From NCBI GenBank assembly GCA_943326015.2, contig CALPRQ020000039.1, forward strand, positions 1 to 33,835: a stretch of 33,835 bases of DNA. The letters are read 5' to 3'. The stretch comes from Chitinophaga pinensis (GTDB lineage Bacteria; Pseudomonadota; Gammaproteobacteria; Burkholderiales; Burkholderiaceae_C). How positions within the stretch are numbered: position 1 is the stretch's first letter; each line of letters starts with the position of its first letter. A model generated the notes under the pieces. That model had not been told where the DNA came from. It worked only from the letters and a program-made list of their open reading frames with translations, and did no database searches. The translations under genes and the position numbers were made by a program. Of this stretch, positions 18,127 to 26,105 are shown in pieces.

Positions 18127-21100
18127 TCAGGCTGCCGCTTCATGCTGGCGGCGGTAGGCCGCGTAGTAGAGCGTCGGGATCACGATCAGCGTCAGCAGGG
18201 TCGAGACTAGGATGCCGAAGATCAGCGAGATCGCCAGCCCGTTGAAGATCGGGTCGTCAAGGATGAAGAAGGCGCCCAGCATCGCGGCCAGGCCGGTCAG
18301 CATGATGGGTTGGGCGCGCGTGATCGTCGAATGCACGACCGCCTGCCTGAAGGGCACGCCTTCCTTGACTTGCAGCTCGATGAAGTCCACCAGCAGGATG
18401 GAGTTGCGCACGATGATGCCCGCCAGCGCGATCATGCCGATCATGGAGGTGGCGGTGTATTGCGCGCCGAGCAGCGCGTGGCCCGGCATCACGCCGATCA
18501 GGGTCAGCGGGATCGGCGCCATGATGATCAGCGGCGTCAGGTAGCTGCCGAACTGCGCCACCACCAGCAGGTAGATCAGGATCAGGCCGACGCCATAGGC
18601 CGCACCCATGTCGCGGAAGGTCTCGTAGGTGATCTGCCACTCGCCGTCCCACTTGATCGCGTAGCCGCGCCAGGCATCCGCGGGCTGGCTGATGAAGTAT
18701 TCCTCCAGCTGGCCGCCAGCGGGGGTCTGGATGCCGGCGAGCTGCGCGCGCATCTGGAACATGCCGTAGAGCGGGCTGTCGAGCTTGCCGGCCATGTCGG
18801 CGGTGACGAAGTTGACCGGCAGCAGGTCCTTGTGGATCACGGGCTGCTCGCGCAGGGTGTCGCTGACCGTGACCAGCTCGCGGATCGGCACCAGCTGGCC
18901 TGCACTGCCGCGCACAGTCAGCTGCAGCAGCGCATCCAGGTCGCCGTGGCGCTCGGGCGGCAGCTGGATCAGCGCGGGTAGGGGGTACTTGCTGCCGTCG
19001 CGCATCCAGGTCGCTTCCTCGCCGGCCAGGCCGGCGCGCAGCGTGCTCACGATGGCAGCCTGCGGCACGCCGAGCAGGGCGGCCTTGCGGCGGTCGACCA
19101 GCAGCAGCTGGCGCGGGGCGTCCGCAATGCTGCTGTCGTCGACGTCGACCACGTTGTCGGTCTTTTCGAAGACTGCGCGCACCGCCTTGGCGACCTGGCG
19201 CCGGCCCTCGGCATCGGGGCCGTAGATCTCGGCCACGATGGGCGACAGCACCGGCGGGCCCGGGGGCACCTCGACCAGCTTGACGTTGGCGCCCAAGCGC
19301 TGGCCGATGGCCTGCAGCTCGGGGCGCAGCCGGGTCACGATCGCGTGGCTCTTGTCGGCGCGCTGGTGCTTGTCGACCAGATTCACCTGCAGGTCGCCGA
19401 ACTCGCCACCGGCGCGCAGGTAGTACTGGCGCACCAGGCCATTGAAGTTGATCGGCGCCGCCGTGCCGGCATAGGCCTGGTAGTCGGTGACCTCGGGCAC
19501 GGTCGCGAGGTGGGCGCCGAGCTCGCGCAGCACGGCGGCAGTGTCCTCCAGCGGGGTGCCGGCCGGCATGTCGACCACGACCTGGAACTCGGACTTGTTG
19601 TCGAAGGGCAGCATCTTGAGCTGGACCAGGCCGGCGACGGGCAGCAGCACCGACAGCGCGACCAGGCCGGCGATGCCCAGGCCCAGCAGCTTGCGGTTGC
19701 GCCCGCCCCGGGTCGGGTGCAGCAGCGGATCGAACACGCGCTTGAACAGCGAATCGAGCTTGGCGGCCAGGCCGGTGGGGGCGTGCTGCGCTTGCGCGTT
19801 GCCGTGCGAGGCCTTCATCCACAGCCGCGCCAGCCAGGGCGTGACGACGAAGGCGATCGCCAGCGACAGCAGCATGCCCAGGCTGGCATTGATCGGGATC
19901 GGGCTCATGTAGGGCCCCATCAGGCCCGAGACGAAGGCCATCGGCAGCAGCGCGGCGATCACGGTCAGAGTGGCCAGGATGGTCGGACCGCCGACCTCGT
20001 CGACCGCGCCCGGGATGAGCTCGGTCAGGGTCTTGCCGGGGTGGAGCTGCTGGTGGCGGTGGATGTTCTCGACCACCACGATCGCGTCATCGACCAGGAT
20101 GCCGATCGAGAAGATCAGCGCGAACAGCGAGACCCGGTTCAGCGTGAAGCCCCAGGCCCAGGAGGCGAACAGGGTCACGGTCAGCGTCAGGATCACCGCG
20201 GTGCCGACAATGGCCGCCTCGCGCCGCCCCAGCGCGATGAAGACCAGCGCCACCACCGAGGCGGTCGCGAACAGCAGCTTCTGGATCAGCTTCCGGGCCT
20301 TGTCGTTGGCGCTGGCGCCGTAGTTGCGGGTCTCGGCGACCTCGACCGTATCGGGAATCACGCTGCCGCGCAGCTGCTCGACGCGCTGCATCACGGCGTT
20401 GGCGACGTCGATCGCGTTCTCGCCGGGCTTCTTGGTGATTGCCAGCGTCACGGCCGGGTATTCGCCGCCACCCTGTTGCTGGCTCAGGCCGTGCCAGACA
20501 TAACGCGAGGCGGGCAGCGGACCCTCGCTGACCTCGGCCACATCGCGCAGGAAGACCGGCTTGCCGGCGCGCACGCCGACCACCAGCTCGGCGACCTCGT
20601 CGGCGTTGGCCAGAAAGGGGCCGGCCTCGATCGCGACGCTGCGGTTGCCGCCCAGCAGCTCGCCGACCGGCAGCCCCAGGTTGGCCGATTGCAGGCTCTG
20701 GCGCAGGTCCTGCACCGTCACGCCCGAGCCCGCCATGCGACCCGGGTCGATCTGCACCCGCACCGCGCGGCCGGGGCCGCCCAGCGTCGTCACATCCTGC
20801 GTGCCCGGCACCCGCTTGAGGTCGGCCTCGATGCTGTGCGCGACCCGCTCCAGTTCGTAGGGGCCGGTCTCGGTTTCCTTGCTGAACAGCGTGAGCGTGA
20901 CGATGGGCACGTCGTCGATGCCCTTGGGCTTGACCAGCGGCTCCAGCACGCCCAGGCCCGGTGGCAGCCAGTCGCTGTGGTCGCGCAGGGTATCGTGCAG
21001 GCGCACCAAGGCCTCCGAGCGCGGCACGCCGACCTTGAACTGCACCGTCAGCACCGCCACGCCTGGACGGGACACCGACATCACATGCTCGATGCCCGCG

Positions 21101-21348
21101 ATGCGCGACAGCACCTGCTCGGCCGGGATGGCGACCATCTGCTCGACGTCGCGCACCGAGGCGCCAGGGAAGGGCACCAGCACGTTGGCCATGGTGACGT
21201 TGATCTGCGGCTCTTCCTCGCGCGGCGTCACCAGCACGGCAAAGAGGCCCAGCAGCAACGCGACCAGTGCCAGCAACGGCGTGATCTGCGCGCTCTGGAA
21301 CAGCGCCGCGATCCGGCCCGAGATGTTCAGGGTCCTGTTGTCACTCAT
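18127..21348 (-). CDS. RND efflux pump permease (AcrB superfamily)
   Basis: A 1073-residue inner-membrane pump, the full length for the superfamily. A first helix near 22-40 is followed by a large periplasmic porter domain (GASVRDVEQMVAIPAEQVL). The TM4 proton-relay pair D420-D421 sits in FSIGILVDDAIVVVENIHRH. A second periplasmic loop follows, and the C-terminal block contains ATSMIGMIALAGIIVRNSILLVDF. The adaptor gene lies 20 bp upstream, and no outer-membrane channel gene is present. Downstream genes are the DUF2892-type protein and sqr. This subfamily differs from classical drug pumps such as AcrB. The linkage suggests export of a sulfur-related toxic species, which is inference; drug export cannot be excluded. 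Confidence 0.93.
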   Translation of the reverse strand: MSDNRTLNISGRIAALFQSAQITPLLALVALLLGLFAVLVTPREEEPQINVTMANVLVPFPGASVRDVEQMVAIPAEQVLSRIAGIEHVMSVSRPGVAVLTVQFKVGVPRSEALVRLHDTLRDHSDWLPPGLGVLEPLVKPKGIDDVPIVTLTLFSKETETGPYELERVAHSIEADLKRVPGTQDVTTLGGPGRAVRVQIDPGRMAGSGVTVQDLRQSLQSANLGLPVGELLGGNRSVAIEAGPFLANADEVAELVVGVRAGKPVFLRDVAEVSEGPLPASRYVWHGLSQQQGGGEYPAVTLAITKKPGENAIDVANAVMQRVEQLRGSVIPDTVEVAETRNYGASANDKARKLIQKLLFATASVVALVFIALGRREAAIVGTAVILTLTVTLFASWAWGFTLNRVSLFALIFSIGILVDDAIVVVENIHRHQQLHPGKTLTELIPGAVDEVGGPTILATLTVIAALLPMAFVSGLMGPYMSPIPINASLGMLLSLAIAFVVTPWLARLWMKASHGNAQAQHAPTGLAAKLDSLFKRVFDPLLHPTRGGRNRKLLGLGIAGLVALSVLLPVAGLVQLKMLPFDNKSEFQVVVDMPAGTPLEDTAAVLRELGAHLATVPEVTDYQAYAGTAAPINFNGLVRQYYLRAGGEFGDLQVNLVDKHQRADKSHAIVTRLRPELQAIGQRLGANVKLVEVPPGPPVLSPIVAEIYGPDAEGRRQVAKAVRAVFEKTDNVVDVDDSSIADAPRQLLLVDRRKAALLGVPQAAIVSTLRAGLAGEEATWMRDGSKYPLPALIQLPPERHGDLDALLQLTVRGSAGQLVPIRELVTVSDTLREQPVIHKDLLPVNFVTADMAGKLDSPLYGMFQMRAQLAGIQTPAGGQLEEYFISQPADAWRGYAIKWDGEWQITYETFRDMGAAYGVGLILIYLLVVAQFGSYLTPLIIMAPIPLTLIGVMPGHALLGAQYTATSMIGMIALAGIIVRNSILLVDFIELQVKEGVPFRQAVVHSTITRAQPIMLTGLAAMLGAFFILDDPIFNGLAISLIFGILVSTLLTLIVIPTLYYAAYRRQHEAAA

Positions 21349-21368
21349 TCATGTTCCCCTGTGGCGAC

Positions 21369-22427
21369 TCAACGCAAGCTGGCTGCAGCCTGCGGGTCGG
21401 TCGCGACCTGGTCGCCCGGGCGCAGGCCTGTGAGCACCTCGACCCGATCACCGGTCTGACGGCCGAGACGGATCTGGCGCAGGTGGGGCTTGCCTTGTGC
21501 GTCGACCACGTAGACGCCGGTCAGCTCGGCGCGCCGCGCGACCGCACTGGTCGGCACGAACAGGCGCTCGGCGCCGGCCTTGGCAGTGCCTGCGGCCGGC
21601 AGCCAGACGCGGGCAAACAGGCCGGGTGTGATCTCCTTGCCGCTCGTCGGCAAGCTCAGCCGCAGCGTCGCGGTGTGGGTCGCGGCATCGATCGTGGGCA
21701 GCAGTTCGACCTTGACGGGTTGTTGTGGCGAAGAGAAGCCGGTCACGCCCGGCAGTTCGTAGCGCACGGCCTGCAGGTTGGCCGCCAGGGCGGGCAACAT
21801 GGCTTGCGGCACCGCTGCCGTCACGCGCAGCGCGGCGGGGTCGTGCAGCGTCAGCAGCGGGCGGCCCGGCATGGCCATGTCGCCCAGCGTGATGGCGACC
21901 TCGCTGACCACGCCGGCATAGGGCGCGTTGAGCACGAAGAAGCCCGACTGCGTCTGCGCGGCCCGGGTCTGGGCCTGCAGCGCGTTGACCTGGGCCTGCG
22001 CGGCCTCCCATTGCGCCTGCGCGCGTTCGAGCGCGGCCTGGCTGACATATTGCTTCTGGTGCAGCTGCCGTTGGCGTTCGAGCTCCTGGCGCGCGACCTT
22101 GAGCTGGGCCTGCGCCGCTTCGACTTGCGAGGCGCTGGCCGCCACGCCCTGCTGGGCGGCGCGCGCATCGATGCGCAGCAGTTCCTGGCCGGCCTTGACA
22201 CGGTCGCCGGCCTTGACGTTCAGCGCCACGATGGCGCCTGCTACCTGGGTCGAGAGCGTGGTCTGGCGCACGGCCTCGACCACGCCGTCCAGGCTGCCGC
22301 TCAGCGCCTGATCGCCGGCCTGCTGCACGGCCACGGTAGCCAGCGGCTGGCGCTCTGCCGCACCGGCAGCGGCTGGCAGGACGAGGGCAGCGAGGCTGGC
22401 CAGGGTCACCAGATGGATGCGCTTCAT
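21369..22427 (-). CDS. RND efflux periplasmic adaptor (membrane fusion protein)
   Basis: A 352-residue adaptor for the adjacent RND pump. It has a Sec signal peptide (about 1-23, ending AGA). The first lipoyl half is TTLSTQVAGAIVALNVKAGDRVKAGQ (shown as its key stretch QVAG...KAGDRV), followed by an Ala/Gln coiled-coil hairpin and the second half with APYAGVVSEVAITLGDMAMPG. A beta-barrel and a membrane-proximal domain end in GLRPGDQVATDP. There is no Cys lipobox. An AAGGAGG site lies close before the ATG. It is the first gene of the minus-strand series, and its promoter overlaps a palindrome next to the divergent ArsR gene. Confidence 0.93.
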   Translation of the reverse strand: MKRIHLVTLASLAALVLPAAAGAAERQPLATVAVQQAGDQALSGSLDGVVEAVRQTTLSTQVAGAIVALNVKAGDRVKAGQELLRIDARAAQQGVAASASQVEAAQAQLKVARQELERQRQLHQKQYVSQAALERAQAQWEAAQAQVNALQAQTRAAQTQSGFFVLNAPYAGVVSEVAITLGDMAMPGRPLLTLHDPAALRVTAAVPQAMLPALAANLQAVRYELPGVTGFSSPQQPVKVELLPTIDAATHTATLRLSLPTSGKEITPGLFARVWLPAAGTAKAGAERLFVPTSAVARRAELTGVYVVDAQGKPHLRQIRLGRQTGDRVEVLTGLRPGDQVATDPQAAASLR

Positions 22428-22446
22428 CTTGTGTTCCTCCTTGTTG

Positions 22447-22479
22447 CTTAATTATTTAACTGATTGATTAAGTATGCAA
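22447..22479 (-). promoter_or_regulatory. RND-sqr operon promoter overlapped by an ArsR-type operator
   Basis: On the minus strand TTGCAT (22479-22474) and AATAAT (22456-22451) are spaced by 17 bases. A 26-bp imperfect palindrome (22447-22472, outer arms CTTAAT and ATTAAG) spans the spacer and the -10. It is AT-rich in otherwise GC-rich DNA, as operators of ArsR-family repressors often are. Binding here would block the RND genes and lies 23-48 bases before the regulator's own start, so autoregulation is likely. Confidence 0.6.
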
Positions 22480-22494
22480 TGATACAATGGAATC

Positions 22495-22902
22495 ATGCGC
22501 AACAGTCCCGCTCCATTGGAAGATCCGGTCGCCCTGCCTGATCCGGCTGGGTATCCGGCGATGCAGCACATGCCGGCCGAGGCGCTGGTCGAGATCGCGG
22601 CCTACTTCCAGGTGCTGGCCGAGCCGACCCGGCTGCAGATCCTGAACCTGCTGCGCGGCGGCGAGCGCAACGTGGGCGAGCTCGCGCAGCTGTGCGGCTT
22701 CACGGCCGCCAACATCTCGCGTCATCTGGCGCTGATGAGCAAGCAGGGACTGGTCGCGCGCCAGGGGCGCGGCACCAGCGTCTACTACCGCATCGCCGAC
22801 CCGTCCATCTATCAGCTGTGCGATCTGGTCTGCGGCAACATCGCGCGCCAGCTGCAGCGCTCGGCGGCCAGCCGGGCGCCCTTCGCCGCCAAGCAGAGCT
22901 GA
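22495..22902 (+). CDS. ArsR-family transcriptional regulator, candidate sulfide/persulfide sensor
   Basis: A 135-residue winged helix-turn-helix repressor: LAEPTRLQILNLLRGGERNVGELA, recognition helix TAANISRHLALM, and wing RQGRGTSVYYRI. Metal-binding ArsR members carry CVC near the recognition helix, and this one does not. Its cysteines are C67 (ELAQLCGF) and C109/C113 (YQLCDLVCG). One lies near the DNA-reading helices and two in the last helix, roughly the arrangement of the persulfide-sensing pair in BigR/SqrR. With an SQR operon opposite, sensing of reactive sulfur is a reasonable inference. The start at 22495 has a weak ribosome binding site. An ATG at 22561 would remove an N-terminal Pro-rich extension. 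Confidence 0.88.
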   Translation: MRNSPAPLEDPVALPDPAGYPAMQHMPAEALVEIAAYFQVLAEPTRLQILNLLRGGERNVGELAQLCGFTAANISRHLALMSKQGLVARQGRGTSVYYRIADPSIYQLCDLVCGNIARQLQRSAASRAPFAAKQS

Positions 22903-23304
22903 GGGCGCGCTCAGCGGCCGCTCCCTCTGCGCTGCAGTCTGTTTCATCGGCTGCTGCCTCCTTCGCAACCACCTTAGCGTCCTGACTACCTGCTGGCAAG
23001 CGCTTGCTGGCCGGGGCTTGCGCGTACCTGTGCGGTTCCCGGTCGGCGGGCTAACCGTTTCCGGGTGCTGAAGTGTAAAAGCATAAACAAGTTGTCATAA
23101 ATGCTGATTCGCTTACTACTTTGCAATTGCCGGGTTGGTCAGTGTTTGGCTTGAACCTAGGGGAAACCATGAGTCAGTTTCCCCTGGTTTCTTGTATTTC
23201 TCTGTTTTCCTTTTGCGATCCTTGGTATAGACTGTGTCAACACGTTTACTTAAAACGGTTTAGGTAGACGCCGTATCAACCAGGCAGATGCACAAGGAGC
23301 AACG
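22903..23304 (+). promoter_or_regulatory. Intergenic region and control region of the badH operon
   Basis: No gene is seen in these 402 bases. The first 130 are GC-rich and include a perfect palindrome, GCAAGCGCTTGC (22996-23007), of unknown role. From about 23060 the DNA turns AT-rich. AGGGGAAAC-N9-GTTTCCCCT (23159-23185) is a 9-bp inverted repeat. An extended -10-like TGGTATAGA lies at 23223-23231. Just downstream, CGTTT-ACTTA-AAACG (23243-23257) overlaps AAAC-G-GTTT (23253-23261), making a candidate repressor site over the early transcript. An AAGGAG site precedes badH. In Rhodopseudomonas palustris the corresponding genes are controlled by the MarR-type BadR; no such gene is in this window. 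Confidence 0.45.
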
Positions 23305-24072
23305 ATGAGCAAGGTACAAGGCAAGACAGTGATCGTGACGGGTGGAGCGGGTGGCATCGGCGGTGCGACCTGCCGCCGCTTTGCCGCTGATGGCGCAAAA
23401 GTTGCCGTGTTCGACTTGAACCTGGAAGCGGCCGAGCAGGTCGCTGCCGACATCCGCGCCAACGGCGGCACTGCTGCAGCGTTCAAGTGCGACATCACCG
23501 ATCGCGCTGCGGTCGATGCCGCCGTCGCCGCCACCGAAGCTCAGCTGGGCCCGGTCGACGTGCTGGTCAACAACGCCGGCTGGGATGTCTTCAAGCCCTT
23601 CGTCAAGACGGTGCCGGCCGAGTGGGAGCGCCTGATCTCGATCAACCTGACCGGCGCGCTGCACATGCTGCACGCCGTGCTGCCGGGCATGTCCGAGCGC
23701 AAGTCGGGTCGCATCGTCAACATCGCTTCCGACGCCGCGCGCGGTGGCTCCTCCGGCGAAGCCGTCTACTCGGCCTGCAAGGGCGGCCTGGTGGCCCTGT
23801 CCAAGACCCTGGCGCGCGAGCATGCCCGCCACAACATCACCGTCAACGTGGTCTGCCCGGGCCCGACCGACACCGCCTTGCTGGCAGGCGTGGCCGAAGG
23901 CGCGCGCGATCCGGCCAAGCTGATCGAGGCCTTCCGCAGCGCGATCCCGCTGGGCCGCCTGGGTCAGCCCGACGACCTGGCCAATGCCATCGTCTTCTTC
24001 GGCAGCGACGACGCTGCCTTCATCACCGGCCAGGTCATCAGCGTGTCTGGCGGCCTGACGATGCACGGCTGA
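23305..24072 (+). CDS. badH: 2-hydroxycyclohexanecarboxyl-CoA dehydrogenase (BadH)
   Basis: Oxidises 2-hydroxycyclohexane-1-carboxyl-CoA to the 2-keto compound with NAD+. The 255-residue short-chain dehydrogenase has the cofactor motif TGGAGGIGG (12-20), NNAG (89-92) and the catalytic S142-Y155-K159 set. The sequence agrees along its whole length with the R. palustris BadH I recall, including GWDVFKPF, INLTGALHM, IVNIASDAARGGSSGEAVY-type and PGPTDTALL stretches. An AAGGAG site precedes the ATG. It is the first gene of a same-strand series with badI 33 bp downstream. A general 3-oxoacyl-ACP reductase is unlikely given the neighbours. Confidence 0.93.
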   Translation: MSKVQGKTVIVTGGAGGIGGATCRRFAADGAKVAVFDLNLEAAEQVAADIRANGGTAAAFKCDITDRAAVDAAVAATEAQLGPVDVLVNNAGWDVFKPFVKTVPAEWERLISINLTGALHMLHAVLPGMSERKSGRIVNIASDAARGGSSGEAVYSACKGGLVALSKTLAREHARHNITVNVVCPGPTDTALLAGVAEGARDPAKLIEAFRSAIPLGRLGQPDDLANAIVFFGSDDAAFITGQVISVSGGLTMHG

Positions 24073-24105
24073 TCCCCTTTTTCACCAATACCCGAGGAAG
24101 CTCAC

Positions 24106-24888
24106 ATGAATTTCGAAGACATCCTGTACGAAGTCCGCAACGGCGTGGCGTGGATCATCATCAATCGCGCCGACAAGATGAATGCCTTCCGTGGCACCAC
24201 TTGCGACGAGATCATCAAGGCCATGAACAAGGCCGGCTACGACCGCGATGTCGGCGCCATCGTGCTGACCGGCGCTGGCGACCGTGCCTTCTGTACCGGC
24301 GGCGACCAGTCCGCCCACGACGGCAACTACGACGGCCGCGGCACCATCGGCCTGCCGATGGAAGAGCTGCATGCCGCCATCCGCGACACCCCCAAGCCCG
24401 TGATCGCCCGCGTGCAGGGCTTCGCCATCGGCGGCGGCAACGTGCTGGCCACCATCTGCGACCTGACCATCTGCTCGGACAAGGCCATCTTCGGCCAGGT
24501 CGGTCCCAAGATGGGCTCGGTCGATCCGGGTTACGGCACCGCTTTCCTGGCCCGCGTGGTCGGCGAGAAGAAGGCGCGCGAGATCTGGTACCTGTGCAAG
24601 CGCTACTCGGGCGCCGAGGCCGTCGCCATGGGCCTAGCCAACGTCTGCGTGCCGGCCGACCAGCTCGACGCCGAAGTGCAGAAGTGGGGCGAGGAACTGT
24701 GTGAGCGCAGCCCGACCGCGCTGGCCATCGCCAAGCGCAGCTTCAACATGGATACCGCGCATCAGGCCGGCATCGCGGGCCTGGGCATGTATGCGCTCAA
24801 GCTCTACTACGACACCGAGGAATCGCGTGAAGGCGTCAATGCGCTGAAGGAAAAGCGCAAGCCCGAGTTCCGCAAGTACTTCAAGTAA
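24106..24888 (+). CDS. badI: 2-ketocyclohexanecarboxyl-CoA hydrolase (BadI)
   Basis: Opens the ring: it adds water across the C1-C2 bond of 2-ketocyclohexanecarboxyl-CoA to give pimeloyl-CoA. The 260-residue crotonase-fold protein is close to R. palustris BadI as I remember it, including NGVAWIIINRADKMNAFRGT, DRAFCTGGDQSAHDGNYDGR, FGQVGPKMGSVDPGYGTAF and YYDTEESREGVNAL. Like MenB it has an Asp (D140, GSVDPGYG) where hydratases use Glu, and an oxyanion stretch AIGGGNVLA. An AGGAAG site lies 7 bases before the ATG. Presence of badI is the strongest marker that this cluster handles alicyclic ring acids. Confidence 0.96.
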   Translation: MNFEDILYEVRNGVAWIIINRADKMNAFRGTTCDEIIKAMNKAGYDRDVGAIVLTGAGDRAFCTGGDQSAHDGNYDGRGTIGLPMEELHAAIRDTPKPVIARVQGFAIGGGNVLATICDLTICSDKAIFGQVGPKMGSVDPGYGTAFLARVVGEKKAREIWYLCKRYSGAEAVAMGLANVCVPADQLDAEVQKWGEELCERSPTALAIAKRSFNMDTAHQAGIAGLGMYALKLYYDTEESREGVNALKEKRKPEFRKYFK

Positions 24889-24909
24889 TCCCGCGCGAGG
24901 CACGAACAG

Positions 24910-26067
24910 ATGAACCCGATCCCGTACATCGACGAAGACCTGCAGGCGCTGCAGGAGTCCGCGCGCCGTTTTGCCGACGAGCGCGTCAAGCCCGGCTTCC
25001 TGGAGCGCGACCAGACCCGCGTGCTCGACCGCGCGCTGTTGCGCGAGATGGGCGAGATGGGCTTCATCTGCCCGGAACTGCCGGAGCAGTTCGGCGGCCT
25101 GGGTCTGGGCACCGTCGCCGCTGGCGTGATCCACGAGGAGATTGCGCGCGCCGACCTGAGCTTCTCGTATCTGAACCTGCTGGCCTCGCTCAACGGCCAG
25201 ATCCTGTCCAAGTACGGCGATCCTGCGGTCGTCGGTCCCTGGCTGAAGAAGCTGGTCGCGGGCGAGGCGATCTGCGCCATCGCGCTGACCGAGCCGCGTG
25301 GTGGCTCCGACGCCGCCAACCTGCGCCTGAAGATCGATCGCGATGGCGACTTCTATGTCATCAACGGCGAGAAAACCTCGATCTCGGCGGCTGACCAGGC
25401 TGATATCGCGGTCGTGTTCGGTCGCACCGGCACGCCCGAGGACAAGGCGCATGGCGTCACCGCGCTGATGGTGCCGATGAACACCCCGGGCATCACGACC
25501 AACCGCTTCGACTGCCATGGCCAACGTGCCATCGGCCGCGGTTCGATCTTCTTCGAGAACGTGCGCGTGCCGGTCAGCCACCGCCTGGGCGAGGAGAACA
25601 AGGGCTTCGTGCAGGTCATGCACGGCTTCGATTTCTCGCGCGCGCTGATCGGCTTGCAGGTGCTGGCCGTGGCGCGTGTGGCGCTGGAGGAAACCTGGGA
25701 ATACATCACCCAGCGCGAAGCCTTCGGCCAGCCGCTCTCAAGCTTCCAGGGCGTGACCCATCCGCTGGCCCAGTATGACACCGAAGTCGAGGGTGCCCGC
25801 CTGCTGTGCTACCAGGGTCTGTGGCTCAAGGACCGTGGCCTGCCGCACACGGCCGAGGCCGGCATGGCCAAGTGGTGGGGCCCCAAGCTGGCCTACGACG
25901 TGATCCACCAGTGTCTGCTCTGCTACGGCCACGGCGGCTACGACCGTGGCCTGATGGAGCAGCGCATGCGCGACGTGCTGGGCTTCCAGATCGGCGACGG
26001 CACGGCCCAGATCATGAAGACCATCATCGCGCGCGTGCGCGCCGGCCGCAAGTTCGTGCCGGCCTGA
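24910..26067 (+). CDS. aliB: Cyclohexanecarboxyl-CoA dehydrogenase (AliB-like acyl-CoA dehydrogenase)
   Basis: Expected to desaturate cyclohexanecarboxyl-CoA to cyclohex-1-ene-1-carboxyl-CoA, passing electrons to ETF. The 385-residue protein has the acyl-CoA dehydrogenase order: helical N-domain (MGEMGFICPELPEQFGGLGL), FAD-contacting AIALTEPRGGSDAA and a C-terminal four-helix domain. At the position of the usual catalytic YEGT the sequence reads IGDGTAQIM, with Asp at 363. The base is therefore either this Asp or a residue on another helix, as in isovaleryl-CoA dehydrogenase-type members. Assignment over the other acyl-CoA dehydrogenase (29613) rests on its position between badI and aliA. A GAGGCACG site precedes the ATG, with 21 bp after badI. 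Confidence 0.78.
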   Translation: MNPIPYIDEDLQALQESARRFADERVKPGFLERDQTRVLDRALLREMGEMGFICPELPEQFGGLGLGTVAAGVIHEEIARADLSFSYLNLLASLNGQILSKYGDPAVVGPWLKKLVAGEAICAIALTEPRGGSDAANLRLKIDRDGDFYVINGEKTSISAADQADIAVVFGRTGTPEDKAHGVTALMVPMNTPGITTNRFDCHGQRAIGRGSIFFENVRVPVSHRLGEENKGFVQVMHGFDFSRALIGLQVLAVARVALEETWEYITQREAFGQPLSSFQGVTHPLAQYDTEVEGARLLCYQGLWLKDRGLPHTAEAGMAKWWGPKLAYDVIHQCLLCYGHGGYDRGLMEQRMRDVLGFQIGDGTAQIMKTIIARVRAGRKFVPA

Positions 26068-26105
26068 GCACTACAGCCAAAAAAATACATTCAGAGGAGA
26101 CAAAC

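Noticed and set aside
19345-21459. 704-codon plus-strand open frame opposite the RND gene
   Set aside because: The translation is dominated by His, Gln, Arg and Asp, typical of reversed membrane-protein codons, and the RND frame is full-length with its key residues.
22996-23007. Perfect 12-bp palindrome GCAAGCGCTTGC considered as an operator
   Set aside because: It is isolated, far from any start codon and in GC-rich DNA where short palindromes are common; I saw no promoter next to it.
25806-26105. N-terminal extension of the aliA frame into aliB
   Set aside because: It overlaps aliB and has no homology. The ATG at 26106 has a good ribosome binding site and matches the family start.
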